From: Psychrobacter sp. DAB_AL43B
GTDB lineage: Bacteria > Pseudomonadota > Gammaproteobacteria > Pseudomonadales > Moraxellaceae
Assembly (NCBI RefSeq): GCF_900168255.1
Contig: NZ_LT799838.1
Location: forward strand, 992,001-1,056,000
Direction: 5' to 3'
DNA: 64,000 bases
The notes under the pieces are model-generated. The model ran no database searches. It was given only the letters and a program-made list of their open reading frames with translations, and was not told the DNA's origin. A program made the position numbers and the translations under genes. Shown here one piece after another: positions 8,835 to 17,258 of this stretch. Numbering within the stretch: position 1 is the stretch's first letter; every line of letters begins with the position of its first letter.

Positions 8835-10023
8835 CTAACCTTCTTCCCCCTCAAACTGCCAAATAACCTCACCCCAATTATTGTTAGGATAATCAGGCAT
8901 GATATCGCCTTGTTTAAAGTAAGCACGGCTGTCAGGTTTTGCTTGCGTGAACCAGTAGCCTGACTTAGGGCTGACCAGCTAGGCAACGGCCTCTTGCTTG
9001 ACTGGTAATTTCAGGTTTGTTGGCTTTGGTTTGATTCTCATAATAAGGCGTCATGTCTTCATCCGCCTCGGAACGTTTAATGAACTCTTCGTAAGTGATT
9101 TTATAAGGGTCAATAGATACAGACTTGCTGGTATCTATGCCTGTTTCTTTGAGTATGAGTGGTAGCGTATAGTCAGGTTGATTTTGCTGAATTCTTAGAC
9201 CCATATTGATGGCAGAAGTTTCATTCTCTAATCTCCAAGAGACTATTTCTGGATAGGTTTCTGGATAGGTATCTTGCCATCTGATTCTATCCTCAGAGTC
9301 TAAATTGGTTTGAATTTTTTCTAATTCGTCATAGACATCTAAACTAATTAGATAATGACGATTACCAGTAGATGGATCTGTTTGTCTATTTATCCTAATG
9401 TCCATATAGATTTCTGTGCCATATCTTAATCGCCATAGCTGTAGATCATTAAGTTGCATCCATTCTTTAAAAGTAAGTGGGTAACTGTAGTCAAGATATA
9501 ATTCTGAACCTTCATCTGTCGTTGCAAATGTAAAACTATCTTTGGCAGTCAACCTAGGAGCACTATTTGAATGCGCATAAGTCCAACCTTTATCTTGTAG
9601 TTCTTTAAAGAAAGCCATCATTTTTTTGTAAGCATCTTCGTCTGATATACCGTTGTCTGTCTTATCGAAGAAAAAATCAACTGTAATTTTATTCAACCCT
9701 CTCTGCTCGCTAGTTACCTTATCCATAGCTAAAATAGTGACAACTTGGTCAATCTTGAAACTATCATCAGAATAATGGAAAATTGCTTTCCCCATGTTGC
9801 TTGTTGAAAAGTCATAACCTTGAAAAGTAACGCCCATAGGCTGAGCGTCGCCTTCTTGAAACGCTTTATACTCAGGGTTGGCATCGTATAACTCTTTAGC
9901 AGTCATGTTTAATGAAATTTCTAAAGGTTTATCAGGCATAGTGCTCTCTTTTTCTGCTTGGCAGGCAGTAGTTAGAAGCATAAAACTAAAAAAGAACCAA
10001 TTGCTAAATGTTTTTTTAATCAT
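8835..10023 (-). pseudogene. Frameshifted T6SS immunity-like lipoprotein (paralog of 14998-16188)
   Basis: The product begins with a lipoprotein signal (FSNWFFFSFMLLTTACQ, lipobox TTAC) and aligns along its whole length with the intact 396-residue lipoprotein at 14998-16188. Around 8966-8971 a 5-base deletion, explainable as slippage between two CCCT copies, stops the main frame after ARGRCLAGQP. The conserved C-terminal tail (SGYWFTQAKPDSRAYF...DIMPDY...VIWQFEGEEG) continues in another frame to a stop at 8835. The Trp/Gly-rich tail of this kind is seen in T6SS-linked immunity-type proteins; immunity is inferred from context. A truncated 352-residue protein could still be made and exported. 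Confidence 0.82.
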
Positions 10024-10030
10024 AAACTAC

Positions 10031-10612
10031 TTATCTAACCATCATCCCAGCTTCGTAATCGATAACTAGAGGCTCATGCAAAGTATATTGTTGAGAGTTC
10101 AGCATTATTTTTGAAGTCATAAGTACTTGCGCATACTCATCATTTACAGTTAGCCACTTCATTGGCGTAGTTTTAGCTGAGTCGATAGGATTGCCTGGAG
10201 AAGTTAGTTTACCTTTGTTTTGGCCTTCAACTTGAGAAATGTCATATTTAAAGAACTGGCTATTACGTACTCCTTCAATATAGCATTCAGACCTTACGTC
10301 ATGATAGCAGTAAGTCAGCAACTCATCAGTCGGATGAATCAAGTAAACTACTTCCCTAGAATCACCTGAATCTAGTATTTTGCCTAAAGATTTTTGTGCA
10401 TCATAGTCTTGAGTATCATCATTTAGATCAGATGTTTCTGTTTTATTAGATAGAAAGTTATCTGAATCAACTGATGAGTTGGAAGTGCTTTCAGTATTAG
10501 ACTCAGTTGTCAAATCATTGCCATTTCTATCAGTACTCAACTTTTCATCTATAGATTCAGCTGCTCCGCATCCAAATAATAGAATTGATGATATTAATAT
10601 TAAATTTTTCAT
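10031..10612 (-). CDS. Putative lipoprotein, orphan immunity candidate
   Basis: A 193-residue protein with a short lipoprotein signal (MKNLILISSILLFGCG, lipobox LFGC). A Ser/Thr/Asp/Asn-rich linker (residues 20-75) leads to a C-terminal globular part with two closely spaced Cys (CYHDVRSECY). GGATAA lies before the ATG. It begins four bases after the stop of a truncated ORF (10616-10748) that looks like the tail of a lost effector, the same spacing as real effector/lipoprotein pairs here. No known family is recognised. A periplasmic immunity role is a contextual guess. Confidence 0.7.
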   Translation of the reverse strand: MKNLILISSILLFGCGAAESIDEKLSTDRNGNDLTTESNTESTSNSSVDSDNFLSNKTETSDLNDDTQDYDAQKSLGKILDSGDSREVVYLIHPTDELLTYCYHDVRSECYIEGVRNSQFFKYDISQVEGQNKGKLTSPGNPIDSAKTTPMKWLTVNDEYAQVLMTSKIMLNSQQYTLHEPLVIDYEAGMMVR

Positions 10613-10615
10613 ATA

Positions 10616-10748
10616 TTATCCACAGTGACACTTTCTGGTAGGTAAAAGCCAAATATCTCCAAGGTAACCCAATGCATAATCATCCTGATAATCCATTGTA
10701 ACCACAGTGGCATGTCCTGATTTAGCCATAATAAAAGCTCTAATAAGC
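10616..10748 (-). pseudogene. 3' stub of a lost effector gene
   Basis: An open frame runs from the IS-end-like repeat into MAKSGHATVVTMDYQ...LGYLGDIWLLP and ends 4 bases before the lipoprotein gene at 10031-10612. It has about 43 codons and no credible start of its own (Met codon at 10729). Its position matches that of effector genes in the intact cassettes, so it is read as the C-terminal end of a displaced toxin. The toxin family is not recognised. Confidence 0.5.
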
Positions 10749-10749
10749 C

Positions 10750-10773
10750 GTCCTAAATTAGTTGACCAATACA
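10750..10773. mobile_element. Solo insertion-sequence end (second copy)
   Basis: Same 19-base word as at 8514-8532 and same orientation. It lies where the effector-stub frame loses coding context, between two orphan lipoprotein units. Probably a residue of an IS-mediated deletion. Confidence 0.45.
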
Positions 10774-10801
10774 ATGACTGACCCATATGGTGTTAACTGC
10801 T

Positions 10802-11479
10802 TCAACTGCCACCTAACGGTCTAAAATCTTTATTTCTATGAATTAAGATAAGACTTTGGTTTTGCTCTGACGTTAGATGTTTTAGTCTTCGAATATCGCC
10901 TTCTAACAGCTTTTCAGAGTTTTTAAGCTGCTCATAAGTGTAGGAATCATCAATGTAATTAAAGTCCTCAACATTGAGCGGATAAATTTTATACTTAGCT
11001 TCATTAGGATCATAATAATGCAATTTTAGTAAATTTGTTCCTGCTAGATATTTGGCTTTAGAGAGAATAGGGCTTTTTCCATTTTTAATATCAACAGACA
11101 CATTATAAAACTCAGAACTAAATTTAAAATTCTCAAAAGTATCTACACCAATATTTGCATATACGTTATCACTATCATTCTCATAGTGTAGTGACTGTTT
11201 AGGGTTGAGAACCTCAATTGAAGTGCGCGCAACATTCGGTTCATTAAGATTGTGAACTAATAGTTTGCTATTATACATAATGGTTATTCTTTTTTGATAG
11301 GGATACCATTGTGAAGCTGAATATTCACTAAAAAATGTGAGATTAACAGAGAGATCGCTTTCGTTTTCAAGACTGTCTGCCTTAGAGAAAGTAAGGTGCA
11401 TAGAGTTGCTCTTGTCCGTACTACAGCCCGCAATTGTTAGTAAAATCAATGCGAAAATAAAATATGCTATATCTTTCAA
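10802..11479 (-). CDS. Putative lipoprotein, orphan immunity candidate
   Basis: A 225-residue protein with signal MKDIAYFIFALILLTIAGCS (lipobox IAGC). The likely start is a TTG with AAGG eight bases upstream. That TTG overlaps the TGA of the preceding truncated frame (TTGA), a coupling arrangement seen for effector and immunity pairs. The mature part is mixed alpha/beta and rich in Tyr, Asn and Lys. No family is recognised. Base composition is more AT-rich than the housekeeping genes, in keeping with acquired DNA. Confidence 0.72.
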   Translation of the reverse strand: MKDIAYFIFALILLTIAGCSTDKSNSMHLTFSKADSLENESDLSVNLTFFSEYSASQWYPYQKRITIMYNSKLLVHNLNEPNVARTSIEVLNPKQSLHYENDSDNVYANIGVDTFENFKFSSEFYNVSVDIKNGKSPILSKAKYLAGTNLLKLHYYDPNEAKYKIYPLNVEDFNYIDDSYTYEQLKNSEKLLEGDIRRLKHLTSEQNQSLILIHRNKDFRPLGGS

Positions 11480-11853
11480 CTATATAACCTTAACCATCGT
11501 TTGACAGCACTAAGTTCAGAAAAAGAGTTGGGTAGTTTCGGGTTTATAATCTCCTGTTTATTATCGTCGTAAGCTAAAACTGACATAACACCATTAATAC
11601 TTAACTCACCATTAGGATATTTAGTAATGACAGTAGGCTTTTATATCTTGGAAAGACATGCCCCTGGAATGTCACACCCATAGGCTGAGCATCACCTTCT
11701 TGAAATGCTGTATATTCAGGGTTGCTCTCATAAAGCTCTTTAGTAGTCATGTTTAAAGTAATTTTTAGAGGTTTGTCAGGCATAACAACCTTCTTTTCTG
11801 CTTGGCAGGCAATAGCTAAAAAAAATGAGAGTAGTAAGAGATTGTTTAAACAT
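11478..11853 (-). pseudogene. Broken lipoprotein N-terminus fused to a foreign tail
   Basis: The 5' part encodes a lipobox (LAIACQAEKK) and MPDKPLKITLNMTTKELYES...QPMGVTFQG, clearly the N-terminus of the 14998-16188 lipoprotein family. A frameshift near 11640 breaks it; homology resumes (GELSINGVMSVLAYDD) in another frame. The frame then continues into an unrelated-looking tail ending VKRWLRLYS, whose TGA overlaps the next gene's TTG. The first ATG (11853) is also out of frame with the lipobox. It may be two fragments joined: an old immunity gene and the last codons of an old effector. Confidence 0.7.
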
Positions 11854-11904
11854 AATACTAAACTTACCTTGGTTGCTTTGGTAATAGGATGCTATATCCT
11901 TATC

Positions 11905-11966
11905 CTTTTTCACCACTAAACTGCCAAATGGTTGGTGTAGCTAGTTTGGTATGATGTTGCCTTATT
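11905..11966 (-). pseudogene. 3' scrap of the same lipoprotein family
   Basis: Degenerate match to the last codons of the 14998-16188 family (the region encoding MPDY...WGEVIWQF), placed directly behind the stop of the 11967-12659 gene. Too short and decayed to code. It suggests that a full copy once stood here and was split by recombination. Confidence 0.45.
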
Positions 11967-12659
11967 CTAAGATTTAGATTTATATAAAGACAAATCTGTT
12001 CTATTGTCAAACTCACATGATGTCAAATCCACCATCGCATACTTCGATTGTTTTTGTTGTACAGTACATCCTTTGTATTTAGTAATCTTAGGGCTACTTA
12101 TGAGCTCTTGAAAAAATATTTCAGGGTCATCTGCCCCGCTTATATCTAACATTTTATATACGGCATCTTTATGGATGTTATTAAACGGTTCATGTGGTTG
12201 ATAGTGACCTCTTAAGTTAGACATCTTGACAAAGTATTTATTATTCACTTTATCCAACGAGTAATCTAAGATAGTGTCATCATAATACTGAATGACACTA
12301 AAAAAACCATATGCAGTTTCCTCAAATTGTTTGTTTTTTATTTGTTTTTTATTTTGGTTCTTGTTAAAGAAATTTCTAATCTTTTTTACGTTTTCGTCAG
12401 GTAGGAAAAATGGTTCATGAGCTTGTTTTGCAGGTGTTTTAGTGATATGGGGGGCCCAGTCTGTTGTATTGAACTCCTGTTGTATGTGGGGTTCAGTCTT
12501 AGAGAGTGATACGCTCTCAGCGCTATTCTGTTCATCCAGTGTTACAGCAGATTCGATTACTTTACCTGAATCTAGAGTGAGTGAGTCAGAAGAGGTGGCG
12601 TCACAGGCAGCAAGTAATGTAGTAATCACTAGAGTAAGTGCGAGCTTTATTGTTTTCAT
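11967..12659 (-). CDS. Putative immunity lipoprotein for the metallopeptidase effector
   Basis: A 230-residue protein with a lipoprotein signal (MKTIKLALTLVITTLLAACD, lipobox LAAC). A linker of about 60 Ser/Glu-rich residues leads to a C-terminal domain with two Cys (KGCTVQQ and LTSCEF) that could form a disulfide. AGAGGT precedes the ATG. It starts ten bases after the stop of the metzincin effector gene, so the two are surely co-transcribed. By position and predicted location it is the cognate immunity protein, which would protect the periplasm from incoming toxin. No family recognised. Confidence 0.72.
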   Translation of the reverse strand: MKTIKLALTLVITTLLAACDATSSDSLTLDSGKVIESAVTLDEQNSAESVSLSKTEPHIQQEFNTTDWAPHITKTPAKQAHEPFFLPDENVKKIRNFFNKNQNKKQIKNKQFEETAYGFFSVIQYYDDTILDYSLDKVNNKYFVKMSNLRGHYQPHEPFNNIHKDAVYKMLDISGADDPEIFFQELISSPKITKYKGCTVQQKQSKYAMVDLTSCEFDNRTDLSLYKSKS

Positions 12660-12668
12660 ATAGACCTC

Positions 12669-14045
12669 TTATAGTTTGTATATACTGGGATCTTTTTGCA
12701 TTAGATACCACTGATACCTTGCAAGTGAAATACGTGAATTTGGATTATCGTTTCCAGTACCAAGTTGCCAAGTATAATCCATCACTTTATCACTAAACCC
12801 TTGATAGAATTTATATTGGTTAGCAAAACTAGGCTCAAATATGTGGGGTACTCCCAGGCTATGGGCTATTTCATGAACTAAAGTCTCATAATTGCTTAGA
12901 CTTGATTTGAAAATTAAAACAACGTTGCCAAATGCAAATTTCCCAGTAGAATAATCTGGAGGTGCTCGACCATTTAAGCCTGTTATATCAAAATCTAATA
13001 AAAAAATGTAAGTTTTTTTATGACCTTTTTGATTAATGGATAAAGTATTACCACTCTTATCTTTATGTTTTCCCAGCCCATACTTATCATATGAATTAAT
13101 AATTCCGTCACTTGCTGATTTAGGAGTATGACTATTTTTATTTGCACGCTTTATATAAGATTCTATATCAGTGTTGGTATCAAATTTGTTCAAATCGAAT
13201 GGTTCTTCAGTTTTAATCTCTGCTCTTATGAGTGCTTGGTTGAATGATTTGTATTTTAAATACCATTCTATAGATTCTGAGGCTTTTTTGTTTATACCTG
13301 TAGATGTTTTAGTAGGCACCAATACTAAATCGGCTTTGTATGTCTGACTGTTTTTATGTACCATCAACTCTCCTACTAAGTCTTTCGAGTTAGCAGAAAT
13401 AGCATAAACAGCGATACTTTCATGCTTGCTAAGTGGCTGGTTTTTTACCCCCTTAATCAATATCGCTCTTTTGAGAATATAATCCTTCCGAGCTTTCTTA
13501 TTAGCCCTATCAACTACGGTAGTTTTATGTCCTCGATTGATAAAGTCTTTAATTGATATACTTGAAGGCGAAGCAGTAAGCTTACTTGGGTTTGAAGATA
13601 CAAACTCTAGCTTCGTACATTTACTGGCTGATAGTTTAGAGGTGTCTCCAATTAGTTGCTGAAGCTCAATATCTAGTTTTACTCCATCTTTATGCATGGA
13701 TGAGCCGCCTCTATAAACACTGTTGGTGGTATAAGGAAAGATAGCCAACCATGCAGGTAAATAATTGTATTTATGTAAAAGTGGTGAGTACATAGTATCT
13801 TTAAGGTAAATATCTTTAAAATTAGAAATATTACCTCTAAATAATGCTTTGTGAGTACGTTTACCTGTTGTGGGTTCTGTTACCTCTTCTATTGGATATC
13901 TGTCAGCATCTCGTGGATAGTCAAAGCCATAACGTCCAGCCATGTCGGTTGGCTGTCTAAAATGAACCGTAAACTCACGACGGCTGATCCTAAGCACTTT
14001 AAAAGGATCAGAAGGACCAGTATTACCATTAGATTTTTGACTCAT
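12669..14045 (-). CDS. T6SS effector candidate, metzincin-type zinc metallopeptidase
   Basis: A 458-residue protein without a signal peptide. Residues 391-401 read HEIAHSLGVPH, the HExxHxxGxxH zinc site of metzincins (His391, Glu392, His395, His401). Met422 in DKVMDYTW fits the Met-turn beneath the zinc. About 390 residues of unrecognised sequence precede it. The ATG overlaps the stop of a vgrG C-terminal reading frame (TAATG), so it is translationally coupled to a VgrG adaptor. Delivery by VgrG is inferred from this coupling. The substrate (periplasmic protein or peptide crosslink) is unknown. The active site is intact although the vgrG fragment in front is broken. Confidence 0.8.
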   Translation of the reverse strand: MSQKSNGNTGPSDPFKVLRISRREFTVHFRQPTDMAGRYGFDYPRDADRYPIEEVTEPTTGKRTHKALFRGNISNFKDIYLKDTMYSPLLHKYNYLPAWLAIFPYTTNSVYRGGSSMHKDGVKLDIELQQLIGDTSKLSASKCTKLEFVSSNPSKLTASPSSISIKDFINRGHKTTVVDRANKKARKDYILKRAILIKGVKNQPLSKHESIAVYAISANSKDLVGELMVHKNSQTYKADLVLVPTKTSTGINKKASESIEWYLKYKSFNQALIRAEIKTEEPFDLNKFDTNTDIESYIKRANKNSHTPKSASDGIINSYDKYGLGKHKDKSGNTLSINQKGHKKTYIFLLDFDITGLNGRAPPDYSTGKFAFGNVVLIFKSSLSNYETLVHEIAHSLGVPHIFEPSFANQYKFYQGFSDKVMDYTWQLGTGNDNPNSRISLARYQWYLMQKDPSIYKL

Positions 14046-14946
14046 TATTCTGCACCTTTTAATTCATCATCCTGCCAATCCAGCTCTAGATGAATTTCAA
14101 TCTCATCCTCACTATCAGAATGGAAACGTTCTGACCATCCGTCTTTATCAGTGACACCTTTGAACTCTTCGCCTGTCTGTTTATTAACAGCAACATAAGA
14201 AGTATTGGCATAAGGCTCATCATCGTCATCCAAAAACTGATACGCTAAATTATAAACCCCATCCATTAGCGTCTTTTTATCAGGGATAATGTTAGGTAAC
14301 CCCACTAATCCCAACCACCCCCAGCCTTACTATGCTTACCAGCCTTCTCCATAAATTGCTTAGCCGATATCATAATATTTGCGCCATCAAGCGTAATACT
14401 CGCACCACCAGCGGTCAGCGTAATTTTATTGGCCACCACCACCTCAACCTCTTTAGTCGAAGAGGAGATGTTTACATCCTGCTTAGCCGTGGCTTCCAGC
14501 TTGCCAGTATGGGCGGAGAGGGTGATGTTGTCTTTAGCATTGGTGAAACTCATCTGATCATCGGCTATTATATTGAGTGACTCGCTACTAATTTGATGAT
14601 GACTATCGCCACTACTGATCATCATGTCCGTTTGCGTAGTATTAATCATCTCACCCATGCTTCTGTGAATCAGGGTATCAGTACCGACATAGCTGCTGTC
14701 TGCTGCGCTATCTATAAGAGTGTAGGGCGTTGTTTGATGGGTATTGCTTTGCTGTTCTTCTGCGATAGTCTCAAGTTGCGTTTTAATCGCGTTATGGTCA
14801 TTGACTTGTCTACCAAGTCCTGTTGCCAGTTGCGTTAATCGCTCAGAGAGGTTCTGACCACCTAAGGCAGTTTGGGTCAAAGTCGGGGTGTGGTGCTGAT
14901 AATTGTGTTGTCCAGATTGTGCGTGGGTTTGCGGTTGAGTGGAGAG
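14045..14946 (-). pseudogene. vgrG 3' fragment with TTR-like adaptor (remnant C)
   Basis: Matches the long VgrG from STQPQTH through the DUF2345-type beta-helix (SSESLNIIADDQ, NITLSAHTGKLEATAKQD, AGKHSKAGGG). The 5' part of vgrG is missing; the break at 14946 sits beside the terminator of the next lipoprotein. About ten bases are deleted near 14309-14313 after AGGGW, so the C-terminal adaptor (NIIPDKKTLM...YQFLDDDDEP...GVTDKDGWSERFHS) lies in a second frame (14045-14314) that has its own ATG. The adaptor resembles a transthyretin-like cargo-binding domain and its stop overlaps the metallopeptidase start. The adaptor alone might still be made. Confidence 0.85.
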
Positions 14947-14955
14947 TAATAAATA

Positions 14956-14980
14956 TTAAAAACCACCCGAAGGTGGTTTA
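14956..14980 (-). terminator. UUCG-loop terminator after lipoprotein
   Basis: Minus strand AAACCACC-TTCG-GGTGGTTT followed by TTAATATT. The very stable UUCG tetraloop and T-rich tail make a good intrinsic terminator behind 14998-16188. Confidence 0.8.
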
Positions 14981-14997
14981 GATCGAAATATTAAAAA

Positions 14998-16188
14998 CTA
15001 ACCTTCTTCACCGTCAAACTGCCAAATCACTTCACCCCAGTTATTGTTTGGATAATCCGGCATGATATCACCTTGTCTAAAGTAGGCTCGGCTATCTGCT
15101 TTAGCTAAGGTATGCCAGTAGCCTGACTTAGGGCAGGGTTTGTTGGTTGGACAACGTCCACGAGCTTGATTAATAATTTCAGGTTTAGTCTCTGGTTGAT
15201 CTTCATAGTAAGGGGTCATGTCTTCACCCGCCTCAGAACGTTTGATAAACTCTTCCTTAGTGATTTTGTAAGGGTCGATAGAAACAAACTTACTGGTATC
15301 GATACCTGTTTTTTCTAGTACAAGCGGTAGAGTATAGTCAGGTTGATCTTGCTGAATTTTTAGACCCATTTTAATAGCAGGATCTTCTGATTCTAGTCTC
15401 CATATGGGTATTTTTGAATATATCTCAGCGTAAATTTCTTCCCAGTTATGTCGATTATCTGGACCGACTATTTCTTTAATTATTTCCACTTGATCTCGAA
15501 TAGTAAGGCCCATCAAATAATGGCGTTTACCTGTATCTGGGTTCGTATCTCTAATAAAATCTATATCCATAAATACATTGGAGCCATAACGTAACTCCCA
15601 TTTGTGAATATTACTCAGTTGCATCCATTCATCGAATGTCAGTGGATACTTGAAATCTAAATAATACTTACTACCTTCATCATCAATAGTAAATTTAAAG
15701 CTATCTTTAGCAGACAAACGTGGGGCACTTATGTTTTTATTAGATACCCAGCCTTTACCTTGTAATTCTTTGAATAGTTGCATAGTTTTATTATAGGCAT
15801 CTTTATCTGTGATGCCATCAGAATCTTTGTTGTAGATAAAAGTAACATCATAGCTTGTTAATAAACTGTCAGTTTTTTTTACATTATCATATGAATTAAT
15901 AGACATAACACCGTCTACTTTAAATTCCCCATCAGGATATTTGAAAACCATGTTACTTTCTTGAAAGCGGGGAAAGTCATAACCTTGGAAGGTCACGCCC
16001 ATAGGCTGAGCATCGGCATTCTGGTATTTTTTATATACAGAATTATTCTTATATAGTTCTTTAGCAGAGATGTTTAGAGATATTTCTAACGGTTTATCAG
16101 GCATAGTGATCTCTTTTTCTGCTTGGCAGGCAGTAGTCGAAAAAATTAGTATGAAACATACGAAGGAGAAGCAAAGTTTTTTTATCAT
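14998..16188 (-). CDS. Putative T6SS immunity lipoprotein (intact family member)
   Basis: A 396-residue lipoprotein (signal LCFSFVCFILIFSTTACQ, lipobox TTAC). It starts 30 bases after the effector gene at 16218-17258. The mature protein begins EKEITMPDKPLEISLNISAKELY and ends in a tail with CPKSGYWHTLAK, SRAYFRQGDIMPDY and VIWQFDGEEG. The tail pattern (paired Cys, Gly-Tyr-Trp, Arg..Tyr-Phe, Gly-Asp..Met-Pro, Trp-Gln) recalls T6SS-associated immunity-type proteins, but the family name is not certain. Three damaged relatives lie at 8835, 11478 and 11905. The role as immunity to the neighbouring effector is inferred from order, spacing and lipidation. Confidence 0.75.
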   Translation of the reverse strand: MIKKLCFSFVCFILIFSTTACQAEKEITMPDKPLEISLNISAKELYKNNSVYKKYQNADAQPMGVTFQGYDFPRFQESNMVFKYPDGEFKVDGVMSINSYDNVKKTDSLLTSYDVTFIYNKDSDGITDKDAYNKTMQLFKELQGKGWVSNKNISAPRLSAKDSFKFTIDDEGSKYYLDFKYPLTFDEWMQLSNIHKWELRYGSNVFMDIDFIRDTNPDTGKRHYLMGLTIRDQVEIIKEIVGPDNRHNWEEIYAEIYSKIPIWRLESEDPAIKMGLKIQQDQPDYTLPLVLEKTGIDTSKFVSIDPYKITKEEFIKRSEAGEDMTPYYEDQPETKPEIINQARGRCPTNKPCPKSGYWHTLAKADSRAYFRQGDIMPDYPNNNWGEVIWQFDGEEG

Positions 16189-16217
16189 GGCAATCTACTG
16201 TTTGTTTTAAGATGAAT

Positions 16218-17258
16218 TTATGAGTCGGCCTTGTTATACCATCCAGCCATAGTTGTTAGTTCATCATGCATATAAACTTTCTCATCTTGCATCAATTGAT
16301 GAAATTTCAGAGCAGCATTTTTTATCCACTTCATACGGCTATCATAGTTATACAGCACGATATTTGAATCAGGTCTAGACACATATTCATCAACATAATC
16401 GGGATCATCTACTTTTTTAGGTCTTTGAGGAGTCATGCCGGTCGCTAATACTTGTGGTATTGAGCATGAGCTTGAAAAAACAAGTTGAACATGAGGAGCT
16501 AGTGGACCAGCTAGTTTCATAGCTTTTATTTCAACCTGATGTTTTTTGTCTTCATAGATCAAAGGTTGTAAAATCATTTTTTGCTCATGGTATGCCGTTT
16601 GTAATAAGTTATCATACTGTGCATTTTTCTTTTTTATGCCATTACTAGAGTTCTCAAACACTTTTACGTATTCAAACCCCTTAATTAAAAAACTATTGCT
16701 TTTTAAATTATTTATTTTAGGTAAAGACTTTGCTGCCCAAGGAGCTTGATTAATAGCTGTTTTCATTTGTGGTACAAGGTTGTTTGTATTCCTATCATTG
16801 ATACATTTAAAAAATACAGCTGACCCATAGCAACTGTAATAATGATGCCATCCAGCAATATCTTGAAATAACCAGAAATTACCTTGTCCAAACCAATCTT
16901 CTGCACTTACTGCCCAGTTGACATTTTTAGAAATCCGATTCAGTGTCCAATGTTCTAATGTACATGCTACTGTTTTACTTGCAAAGGCACCTAATGCCAT
17001 CCAGTAGAACCTACCTTTCTTTGATGGGTCACCAATTTTTCTAGTCCCATCTCGCTCAATCTCTAAATATAATCTCGCATAAGTACCTGTAATACGTCTT
17101 GCTCTCACTTTCTTATTCTTAATATAGCTATAAGTATTATTGTCAGTTGGACTTGATAAACGTTGTAAGCAAAATTTCTGTGAGATTGACCATAAATCCG
17201 TACATGAACACGTTTTCGGTGTGCAGCTGTTTAGTTGTGTGGTAGTTTTATTACTCAT
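16218..17258 (-). CDS. T6SS effector candidate, DUF2515-like
   Basis: A 346-residue protein without a signal peptide. The N-terminus is Cys-rich (CTPKTCSCTDLW). The core FYWMALGAFASKTVACTL and GQGNFWLFQDIAGWHHYYS resembles the pattern of DUF2515 proteins; this match is from memory and only tentative. Its ATG lies inside the last codons of the vgrG fragment (8-base overlap ATGAGTAA), so translation is coupled to the VgrG tip. A lipoprotein gene follows. Enzymatic activity is unknown; conserved His and Trp in DIAGWHHYY are candidates for function. Confidence 0.65.
   Translation of the reverse strand: MSNKTTTQLNSCTPKTCSCTDLWSISQKFCLQRLSSPTDNNTYSYIKNKKVRARRITGTYARLYLEIERDGTRKIGDPSKKGRFYWMALGAFASKTVACTLEHWTLNRISKNVNWAVSAEDWFGQGNFWLFQDIAGWHHYYSCYGSAVFFKCINDRNTNNLVPQMKTAINQAPWAAKSLPKINNLKSNSFLIKGFEYVKVFENSSNGIKKKNAQYDNLLQTAYHEQKMILQPLIYEDKKHQVEIKAMKLAGPLAPHVQLVFSSSCSIPQVLATGMTPQRPKKVDDPDYVDEYVSRPDSNIVLYNYDSRMKWIKNAALKFHQLMQDEKVYMHDELTTMAGWYNKADS

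Noticed and set aside
11505..11600. Separate small gene in the broken lipoprotein region
   Set aside because: Continuous with the hybrid fragment frame and without a start; better described as part of the pseudogene.
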